Below, one piece after another: positions 10,701 to 16,456 of a stretch of DNA of 64,000 nucleotides. The notes under the pieces are model-generated. The model worked only from the letters and a program-made list of their open reading frames with translations. It did no database searches and was not told the DNA's origin. A program made the position numbers and the translations under genes. This stretch comes from GWE2-40-63 sp041664345 (lineage in GTDB: Bacteria; Bacteroidota; Bacteroidia; Bacteroidales; SZUA-534), in assembly GCA_041664345.1 (NCBI GenBank), contig JBAYKX010000001.1, positions 1-64,000 of the forward strand, written 5' to 3'. Numbering within the stretch: the first letter of the stretch is position 1; each line of letters begins with the position of its first letter.

Positions 10701-10855
10701 GTATAAGTAGTTGAAACAGTAACAATGGGTGGATCAACGCTGGGGTATTCCCTTACCCCCAAATAGGTAAAACCAATGCCCCCAAAAAGAACAATAGTAA
10801 TTGCTACTACAATGGTTAAAACCGGACGTTTAATAAATACGGATGATATATTCAT
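7799..10855 (-). CDS. RND-family efflux pump, inner-membrane subunit
   Basis: The 1018-residue product is a full-length AcrB/MdtB-type proton-driven exporter. It has the initial helix, the two large periplasmic loops (about 35-330 and 555-855) and two six-helix bundles expected of the HAE-1 group. The relay aspartates are visible in GIVVDDAIVVMEN on TM4. It would take substrates from the periplasm or inner membrane and pass them to the adaptor and TolC partners encoded on either side, 9 bases after the adaptor stop and 4 bases before the TolC start. Drugs, bile-like compounds or lipids are possible substrates, none of which is indicated directly. Confidence 0.93.
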   Translation of the reverse strand: MNISSVFIKRPVLTIVVAITIVLFGGIGFTYLGVREYPSVDPPIVTVSTTYTGANAEVMESQITEPLEESLSGISGIRSLSSTSSDGRSNITVEFNLDVDMERAANDVRNKVSRAIRSIPPDADPPVVSKADANADNILSITVQSDKRNLIELTDFAIRNFKERLQTIDGVSEIRIWGEQKYSMKLEFDPIKLAAYQLTPLDVRNALIRENVELPAGRIEGTTNELTIRTMGRLNTENDFDNMILSEKGGSLIRFSDVGKARLAPENERTILRGNGRIPMVGVALTPQPGANYIDIVDEAYRRVEQIKKDLPEDIKVGVALDTTTSIRKAITEVEETILLAFILVALVIFMFLRDWRTTMIPLIAIPISLISSFFIMYASGFSINILSLLGIVLATGIVVDDAIVVMENIYAKVEKGMHPMKAAHLGSNEIVFAIISTTITLAAVFLPIIFLSGLTGRLFREFGVVVAGSVIVSAVVSLTLTPMMSSRILKHREKQNWLFRKTEPFFQGLIHYYHASLKKFILRPWIAVAIMLFSLFVIFFIGRTIPSELAPMEDKSRLRIASTAPEGISFEKMDAYIMQIAGILDTLPEKDALLSITAPGFGAASSTNSGMNRITLVPASERDKSQQELADELQAIVKNMNFARSFVVQEQTIGSSRGSSFPVQYIIQAPDFDALKEVVPKFMEKAQMNPAFSMVDVDLKFNKPELRVEINRDKAREMGVSMKDIAETIQLLFGGQRYGYFIHGGKQYQVIGQAIRSDRNDPVDLTSIAVKNNKGESIQLDNLVELSYESAPPQLYRYNRYVSATISAGLAKGYSLNQGIEAMDQLSEELLDDTFSTTLGGVSKEFAESSSSLIFAFLLALVLIYLVLAAQFESFSDPLIIMLTVPLALAGAVISIWWYGGTLNIFSEIGVIVLVGIVTKNGILIVEFANQRKLDGLPIREAIVDASTRRFRPILMTSLATVLGAVPIALALGGASTSRIPMGIVIIGGLTFSLVLTLYVIPALYIYLTSKNKAIHS

Positions 10856-10864
10856 GTAAAAAGA

Positions 10865-11911
10865 TTAGGGCACATTTATTATTTTTTTAACCGAAACAGG
10901 AGTCTTATCTTTAATGGCCAGAAGCCCTGTGGTGGCAATAGTATCGCCAATAGCTATACCTTGAAGTATTTGAATTTGTTCCTCGGTTCGGATGCCTACC
11001 ACCACATTAATTAAATTTGCTTGACCGTTGCGGCAAACAAACAAATTTTGGCCATTCAGTAAAGGAACTATGCAATAAGTAGGAACCATTAGCGCTTGGT
11101 CAATTCGTTCCAAAAGAATCGATAAATCGGCAAATGCTCCCGGGATAAGTTTCCCATCGGGATTTGGCAATAAAGCCCGCACTTTAAGCGTACGCGATTG
11201 TTCATCAATTTGCGATTGATAGGCATAAACTTTGGCTTGAAAAGGCTGGGCATTCCCGGCCACTGAAAAATCAACCGTCATACCGTCTTTCACGTAAGAT
11301 GCATACTTTTCGGGCACACTAAATTCTAGTTTTAATGGATCCAGTTGAACCAACGAAGCAATTGTGGTTCCCACCGAAACATAAGCTCCTTCGCTTACAC
11401 TTCGAAGGCCAAGAGTACCATCGAACGGTGCCACAATTTTTGATTTTCTTATTTTGGAAAGGGTCGAATCAATATCGGCCCGGGTACTCTCCAATTCAGT
11501 GTACGACCTATCATACTCCACCTTTGAAATGCCGTTGATGTCCCAAAGTTCTTTCTGTCGTTTCTCATTTTCCTCAACCAGTTTTAATTGAGCCTGGAGC
11601 TTACGCAGCTGGGCTTGCAACTCCGAATCATCAATTTGCACCAATAAAGTTCCTTTTTTAACTCGTTTCCCTTCGGATATAACTAATTGATCGATACGAC
11701 CCGCTACCTCACTGCGAAGCTCAATCATTTCATTGGGCAACAGGTTTCCGGTAGTCTTTATCCGGTTATCCAAACCCATAGCTTTTACTACATAAGCCTC
11801 AACTCCAATGGATGATTTCGTGGCTTTGGTTCCTTGTTTTATCTCCTTTGTACAGGATAGTAAACCAAGCGCTAAACCCAATAATAATAGGCTATTTCTA
11901 ATATATTTCAT
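10865..11911 (-). CDS. RND efflux periplasmic adaptor (membrane fusion lipoprotein)
   Basis: I place the start at the ATG at 11911, giving 348 residues. The longer frame to 11959 would put 16 unlikely residues before a clean lipoprotein signal, MKYIRN...LGLLSCTKE with lipidation at Cys20. The mature part shows the biotinyl/lipoyl halves (NEMIELRSEVAGRIDQL and KIVAPFDGTLGLRSV) flanking an alpha-helical hairpin rich in Gln, Lys and Glu, then the beta-barrel and membrane-proximal domains of the HlyD/AcrA family. It is the first gene of the operon and links the RND pump to TolC. An AATCTTTG stretch upstream resembles a -7 box but lacks a good -33 partner. No regulator gene is adjacent. Confidence 0.9.
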   Translation of the reverse strand: MKYIRNSLLLLGLALGLLSCTKEIKQGTKATKSSIGVEAYVVKAMGLDNRIKTTGNLLPNEMIELRSEVAGRIDQLVISEGKRVKKGTLLVQIDDSELQAQLRKLQAQLKLVEENEKRQKELWDINGISKVEYDRSYTELESTRADIDSTLSKIRKSKIVAPFDGTLGLRSVSEGAYVSVGTTIASLVQLDPLKLEFSVPEKYASYVKDGMTVDFSVAGNAQPFQAKVYAYQSQIDEQSRTLKVRALLPNPDGKLIPGAFADLSILLERIDQALMVPTYCIVPLLNGQNLFVCRNGQANLINVVVGIRTEEQIQILQGIAIGDTIATTGLLAIKDKTPVSVKKIINVP

Positions 11912-12012
11912 TTTTTTATCTGTTTTGCAATTATGTTTTACGCAAAGATTTAATACCATTTCCGTCTTATTTTTCTATCATACCAATAGCTCTACGCTTG
12001 CATTGTTAAGGT

Positions 12013-12643
12013 TCATTTGTTATAAAATTTATCGCCATCCCATTTTGACGGATTATCAATTATATAATCGGAAATGTTTTGATACGATTGTTCGTCGCGA
12101 ATAATGTGTTCGTAATAATTGATTTGCCACAATTTACCCATTATTTCATTTTTAATTTTGAACAATTTCAAACATTCTTTGAAAACCAACGATTTGTATG
12201 CCCCAACAATATCACCAACGGTTTCATTCGTAGACGGGGCTCGCCTCCGTCCTTATATCAAAAATAATATCATTATTTTGGATATTCCCATTGTTTGGGA
12301 TTATCAATTCATTTTGGACAACCGGTTCATTTTGGACAACCGCAAAGGTTGTCCCGACGGTTGTCCCGACGGGATCGTTCAAAACAATGATGGCGTGCAT
12401 GTGGTTGGGCATTATTTGAAAAACATCCAACACAAAATGGGAAAAACGGTCCGATAATTTTAACCATTCATCGTGTGCAATTTGCCCCATTTCATTCAAT
12501 ATCATTTCGTGATCCACAATTTTACCAAACAAACATTTTCTATTATGCACGCAAATGGTAATGAAATACGCACCCTCTTGCGAATAATCATAACCTTTTA
12601 ACCGAATTGACCTCCGGTGATGGATTTGGGGGTTGTATTTCAT
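12013..12643 (-). pseudogene. REP-associated tyrosine transposase, frameshifted
   Basis: The 5' part (12643-12224, 139 codons) begins IHHRRSIRLKGYDYSQEGAYFITIC and contains MPNHMHAIIVL, the HUH-type His motif of IS200/IS605-like REP-associated transposases. It ends early at TGA 12226-12224. The missing C-terminal part is intact in another frame from about 12246 to the stop at 12015-12013: it reads NETVGDIVGAYKSLVFKECL, then LWQINYYEHIIRDEQSYQNI, which includes the catalytic-Tyr helix of the family. A single frameshift near 12235-12245 therefore separates the halves. The linker before it is made of tandem repeats (two copies of a GTTCATTTTGGACAACC unit and two of GGTTGTCCCGAC), which may have promoted slippage. 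This family mobilises or amplifies palindromic REP elements, and REP-like repeats occur elsewhere in this window. Confidence 0.8.
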
Positions 12644-12656
12644 CTAATTATTTTCA

Positions 12657-12785
12657 TTATTGTGACATTATTTTTATTTCATCTTCGGTTAGCCAATACA
12701 ATTCAAAAACCAGTTTGTTTATTTCGCCTTCACAATAACCAATCTTATTTTCAAGGTGCGTTACCTTTTGGTTTCTATTATTCAT
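12657..12785 (-). pseudogene. C-terminal scrap of a restriction-modification methylase
   Basis: A 42-codon frame encodes MNNRNQKVTHLENKIGYCEG followed by EINKLVFELYWLTEDEIKIM. The second part closely resembles the extreme C-terminus of type IIG/Eco57I-like restriction-methylase proteins, where an I-D-x-L-V-Y-x-L-Y-x-L-T-E-x-E-I-K-x-V motif is common. Nothing upstream encodes the methylase body, so this is probably the leftover end of a deleted gene. A second remnant with the same ending occurs at 24302-24568. A free-standing small protein is possible but less likely. Confidence 0.5.
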
Positions 12786-12862
12786 AGTAAAATAGTTCCG
12801 CTAAAATACAATTTTTAAAAACGATTTTGGTTAGCAAAAGCCTTATGAATTTCACAAACAGA

Positions 12863-12909
12863 ATATTTAGTACCTTGCATTGCATAGTACTAAATATATT
12901 GTATCTTTG
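12863..12909 (+). promoter_or_regulatory. Promoter and palindromic operator of pspC-padR
   Basis: Eleven-base perfect inverted repeats, ATATTTAGTAC (12863-12873) and GTACTAAATAT (12887-12897), are separated by 13 bases. A Bacteroidota-type promoter overlaps them: TTG at 12880-12882, a 19-base spacer, and TATCTTTG at 12902-12909 matching TAnnTTTG. The palindrome would cover the -33 box and spacer. A dimeric PadR repressor is encoded downstream at 13766-14089, so autoregulation is the natural reading. The repeat and promoter are seen; the binding protein is inferred. Confidence 0.7.
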
Positions 12910-12967
12910 TTTCTATAATTCCGATGTTATGATACAATATGACTTCGGGTGACAAAATGTAAAAACC

Positions 12968-13570
12968 ATGACAAAAACCATCAGCATCAATTTGGGGGGG
13001 TTGCTTTTCCACATCGACGACCTAGCCTTTCAGCAGCTTCAAGCCTATTTTGAAGCCATTGAACGACAGTTTCCAAACGAAACCGAACGTAAAGAAATCA
13101 TGCAGGATATTGAATCCCGAGTAGCAGAATTGTTTACTGAACGCATTAACCGGGAGAAAGATGTGGTATCGGCATCCGTTGTTGAAGCGGTGATTGGAAT
13201 AATGGGAGAGCCTTTAGATTTTGCCACTTCGGATGAACATTCGGATTCGGAACAAAATAATGAGAACTCCAAACGGGTTATTCATAAAAGAATGTACCGC
13301 GATCCTGATGAGCGGGTACTGGGGGGAGTTTGTGCCGGATTGGCTGCCTATTTTAATACGGAATCGTGGATATTCAGAATTCTGTTTTTTGTGTTTACCT
13401 TTTTCTTTCTTTCCGGTTTCCTAATATACCTCATTCTCTGGATTATTATTCCCGAAGCCAACACTACAGCCAAAAAGCTTGAAATGCGGGGCGAACCAAT
13501 AACCATCGAAAATATTAAAAATACGGTTATTAATGAATTTGAGCGGGTGAAACAAAGGATAAAATGGTAA
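12968..13570 (+). CDS. PspC-domain membrane protein
   Basis: The 200-residue product begins with a Bacteroidota-specific soluble domain (TKTISINLGGLLFHIDDLAF...) of about 95 residues. A PspC domain follows, starting at RMYRDPDERVLGGVCAGLAAYF (about 107-130), with two hydrophobic segments to about residue 160. The C-terminus is short and lacks the LiaF/DUF extension of longer homologues. PspC proteins sense or respond to envelope stress at the inner membrane. Gene order here is pspC first, then padR after a 195-base gap holding a long inverted repeat. The two are normally linked in this phylum, usually with padR leading. Confidence 0.85.
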   Translation: MTKTISINLGGLLFHIDDLAFQQLQAYFEAIERQFPNETERKEIMQDIESRVAELFTERINREKDVVSASVVEAVIGIMGEPLDFATSDEHSDSEQNNENSKRVIHKRMYRDPDERVLGGVCAGLAAYFNTESWIFRILFFVFTFFFLSGFLIYLILWIIIPEANTTAKKLEMRGEPITIENIKNTVINEFERVKQRIKW

Positions 13571-13572
13571 TT

Positions 13573-13696
13573 AGTCTCTGCAAGAAAACTCCATTTTTTT
13601 CGTTACGCTTGCTTCAAAATTGGTCATTTACAAAAGTAAACTCCCAATTTATCAGCTTCGCAAGCCTCAAAAATGAAGATTTCTTTATCAGAGACT
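13573..13696. repeat. Imperfect ~124-bp palindrome, MITE-like
   Basis: The intergenic region between pspC and padR begins with AGTCTCTG (13573-13580) and ends with the exact complement CAGAGACT (13689-13696). Between them the two halves remain partly complementary along most of their length, for example CTCCATTTTT against AAAAATGAAG and ACGCTTGC against GCAAGC. One long imperfect hairpin is therefore possible. This is the structure of a miniature inverted-repeat element or a mobile REP-like unit. No clear target-site duplication is visible at the ends. Confidence 0.5.
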
Positions 13697-13765
13697 GAGT
13701 TTCCTTTCAATCACTAATTATTGTGAAGCAAATCTGATAAAAACATTACTGATAAAACCTACCGA

Positions 13766-14089
13766 ATGAAAATTGACAATGCGAAAGCTCAAATGAAAAA
13801 AGGTGTGTTGGAATTGTGCATCTTATCGATACTTTCGAAAAAAGACTGCTATGCCTCTGAAATAATTACCGAACTCAAAACCTCGAAACTTATAGTGGTG
13901 GAAGGAACGCTGTATCCTCTGCTTACCCGGCAAAAAAACGCCGGCCTTCTTAGCTATCGCTGGGAAGAATCGACTCAAGGACCACCCAGAAAATATTATT
14001 CCCTAACTGAAAATGGCAAAGAGTTTCGGAATGAGCTGATTGTTTCATGGAATGAATTGGTAACCGCAGTATCGACACTTAATCGGTAG
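13766..14089 (+). CDS. PadR-family transcriptional regulator
   Basis: The 107-residue protein is a compact PadR winged-helix regulator. The recognisable pattern is MKKGVLELCILSILSKKDCYASEI, then EGTLYPLLTRQKNAGLLSYRWEES and GPPRKYYSLTENGKEF, which are the recognition helix and wing of the family. It is the short subfamily-2 type and binds DNA as a dimer. Its likely target is the palindrome at 12863-12897 in front of pspC. It lies downstream of pspC on the same strand, separated by a MITE-like repeat that may affect read-through. Confidence 0.88.
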   Translation: MKIDNAKAQMKKGVLELCILSILSKKDCYASEIITELKTSKLIVVEGTLYPLLTRQKNAGLLSYRWEESTQGPPRKYYSLTENGKEFRNELIVSWNELVTAVSTLNR

Positions 14090-14133
14090 TTGCAATCAAA
14101 TACAATGCATCTTTTAAACTTAGGTACAAAATA

Positions 14134-14178
14134 GGTAGAAGGGTTGCAGGGTGTCAAGGTAACAAGGTTGCAAGGTTT
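14134..14178. repeat. GGTTGCAAGG/AAGGTAACAAGG-type minisatellite
   Basis: A short degenerate tandem repeat with units like TGCAGGG, TCAAGGTAACAAGG and TTGCAAGG. The same kind of sequence occurs at 63110-63215. These purine-rich 'AAGGTnACAAGG' tracts sit in intergenic DNA and code for nothing recognisable. Confidence 0.5.
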
Positions 14179-14325
14179 CTAGTAGTTTCTAAACTCTAAT
14201 TTCTAATCTCATCTCTTGATACTAAAATGTCCATCCTGCTATCTAAACGACATTGAATCACTAGGCAAAAATAAACGTTGAATTTCTTCTTTTAAAAACC
14301 ACCAAGAGCCTGTTGCGAAAATTAC

Positions 14326-14358
14326 TTGAAAACAGCTTAACTAATTTTTGTATCTTTA
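14326..14358 (+). promoter_or_regulatory. Candidate promoter
   Basis: TTG at 14326-14328 and TATCTTTA at 14351-14358 (seven of eight matches to TAnnTTTG) are separated by 22 bases, about 50 bases before the ATG of the next gene. The spacing is slightly longer than the usual 19-21. Confidence 0.4.
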
Positions 14359-14408
14359 ACTAACAAATAAAGATTGGAGTGATTGGGTTGTACTTAAAAA
14401 GTAAACAA

Positions 14409-15287
14409 ATGAAACTACAAATATTTATAATTGGCTGTTTTTGCTTATTTATAGTTGCTGAGGTTAATGCTCAGGAGTATAACGATACAACTCAGGTGTG
14501 GAGGATTATTACTATTGATGGCAACGAATTTATAGGAACCATTAAAAAAAAGGAACCTACTCAAATTATTGTTACCTCACCCATTTATGGCGAGATTATG
14601 CTGAATCAATCCGCTATTAATAAAATGGAACTTGTTCAACAAAAGCAGTTAATTAAGGGTGAATTATGGACTGATAATCCGCAATCGAGCCGATATTTTT
14701 GGGTTCCCAACGGATATGGTTTGAAAAAAGGAGAAGGATATTATCAAAACGTCTGGGTTTTATTCAATCAAGCCAGCTATGGTTTTAGCAATTACTTTTC
14801 GGTAGGCGTAGGAATGTTACCTTTATTTCTGTTTGGAGGTGAAGCCACACCGGTTTGGATAACTCCCAAGTTTTCGTTTCCCATTGTAAAAGATAAATTT
14901 AATCTGGGTGTAGGAACCATTGTAGGAACTGTAATTGGGGAGGATGCTGGTACAGCCGGTCTGGTTTATAGTGTTGCTACCATCGGAAACCGTAATACCA
15001 ATTTAAATTTTGGAGTGGGATATGGTTTTGTTGATGATGATTGGGGCAGCACTCCGGTATTTAGTTTTAGTGCAATGGCCCGGGTAAGCCGAAGTAGCTA
15101 CCTGCTTACTGAGAATTATTTGATTACCACTGAAGGTGAAACCGTATCATTAATTATGATTGGTGCCCGGACCGTTTGGACCAAAGTTTCTATTGACTAT
15201 GGATTGGTTGTCCCCATTTCCGATGAAATGGATCAGCCTGTTGCCATTCCCTGGTTAGGTTTTGTTGTTCCTTTTGGCACTTATTAA
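14409..15287 (+). CDS. Outer-membrane beta-barrel-like protein of unknown function
   Basis: I start at the ATG at 14409, which opens a clean signal peptide (MKLQIFIIGCFCLFIVAEVNAQ). The longer frame uses a GTG ten codons upstream. The mature protein has a short N-terminal beta domain (VWRIITIDGNEFIGTIKKKE). About 200 residues of alternating, Gly- and aromatic-rich strands follow, as in outer-membrane beta-barrels, ending in an aromatic residue (Tyr). It resembles widespread uncharacterised Bacteroidota proteins. The next gene begins two bases after its stop, so the two are probably cotranscribed, with no obvious functional link. Confidence 0.6.
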   Translation: MKLQIFIIGCFCLFIVAEVNAQEYNDTTQVWRIITIDGNEFIGTIKKKEPTQIIVTSPIYGEIMLNQSAINKMELVQQKQLIKGELWTDNPQSSRYFWVPNGYGLKKGEGYYQNVWVLFNQASYGFSNYFSVGVGMLPLFLFGGEATPVWITPKFSFPIVKDKFNLGVGTIVGTVIGEDAGTAGLVYSVATIGNRNTNLNFGVGYGFVDDDWGSTPVFSFSAMARVSRSSYLLTENYLITTEGETVSLIMIGARTVWTKVSIDYGLVVPISDEMDQPVAIPWLGFVVPFGTY

Positions 15288-15289
15288 AC

Positions 15290-16369
15290 ATGACACTTAA
15301 AATTCCTAAGGTTTCTGCTCCCACATTGCTAATAAATACCCAGCAATGTTCAGAAAATATAAGGGTGATGGCTGAAAAAGCCAAGAGGAATCAATTGGTG
15401 TTCCGCCCACATTTTAAAACCCATCAATCGGAAGTTATAGCCAACCTTTTTAGGAATGAAGGAATTTTCTGCATAACCGTTTCCTCATTTCGAATGGCTG
15501 AGGAATTTGCCCTGCAAGGATGGCATGATATAACGGTAGCCTTTCCTGTCAACATTCTGGAAATAGCGTTACTGAATAAGTTGACCTCAAAAATAACCCT
15601 GAACTTAACAGTAGAATCGGAAGAAGTAGTTGATTTTCTGAATCATCACTTGAAACAGGTAGTTTCGGTATGGATAAAAATTGATACCGGATATCATCGC
15701 ACCGGCATTCCATCAACCGATGATAAAGCCATAAGCAAGCTGATTGAAACTATTTCCAAATCACGTTTTATAAACTTTCTAGGGTTTCTGGTTCATAGTG
15801 GTCATAGTTATCAAGCAGATGGAAAAAATGAATTGGAATTAATTCATCAACAGACATTAACCCAACTTCAGCAGCTGAAATCAAAGTATTCATCGCTTTT
15901 CCCTAACCTAAAAGTTTCAATTGGGGATACTCCCACTTGCAGCACCATGGATTCGTTTGAAGGAGTGGATGAGATACGACCCGGTAATTTTGTGTTTTAC
16001 GATGCCGCGCAATTATTCATTGGTTCGTGTCAATTGAGCCAGATTGCCGCATTTATGGCCTGCCCGGTGGTTGCCAAACATGCTGAACGAAGCGAATTGG
16101 TGCTTTACGGAGGTGCCGTCCACTTTTCGAAGGATTCTTTCCAACATCCCACTTTTGGAACCTGTTACGGGTTGATGGTGGAATTTACAAAACAAGGATT
16201 CGAGTTAATTCCAGGCTGCTACGTAAAATCACTTTCGCAGGAGCATGGAATTTTAGTGGTTACTAAAGAGTTTCTGAAAGAGAAGAATCCGGGCGATATA
16301 GTTTATGTGATACCTTCTCATTCCTGCTTGACAGCAAACTTAATGAAAAATGATACTCGGTTCATTTGA
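15290..16369 (+). CDS. D-threonine aldolase/DSD1-like PLP enzyme
   Basis: The 359-residue protein is a fold-type III PLP enzyme with an alanine racemase-like N-terminal barrel. FRPHFKTHQ carries the PLP-binding Lys near residue 42, and VHSGHSY and SIGDTPTCS are conserved further along. The C-terminal domain ends with IPSHSCLTANLM, whose His and Cys bind the metal in D-threonine aldolases and D-serine dehydratases. Either activity (cleavage of D-threonine or deamination of D-serine) is possible. It ends 7 residues after the metal motif, somewhat shorter than homologues I know, which may slightly trim the C-terminus. The start follows the upstream stop by two bases, consistent with translational coupling. 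Confidence 0.82.
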   Translation: MTLKIPKVSAPTLLINTQQCSENIRVMAEKAKRNQLVFRPHFKTHQSEVIANLFRNEGIFCITVSSFRMAEEFALQGWHDITVAFPVNILEIALLNKLTSKITLNLTVESEEVVDFLNHHLKQVVSVWIKIDTGYHRTGIPSTDDKAISKLIETISKSRFINFLGFLVHSGHSYQADGKNELELIHQQTLTQLQQLKSKYSSLFPNLKVSIGDTPTCSTMDSFEGVDEIRPGNFVFYDAAQLFIGSCQLSQIAAFMACPVVAKHAERSELVLYGGAVHFSKDSFQHPTFGTCYGLMVEFTKQGFELIPGCYVKSLSQEHGILVVTKEFLKEKNPGDIVYVIPSHSCLTANLMKNDTRFI

Positions 16370-16456
16370 AAAATCTCAGGCTTACTTGCATTAAAATTTC
16401 TTTAATTGTAGCTTCTGCCCTAATCTATGAATAGGATATATGTGTTCACTGAATTG

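Noticed and set aside
9304..10706. Several 60-130-codon frames antisense to the RND pump gene
   Set aside because: They are shadows of a strongly conserved coding sequence on the opposite strand.
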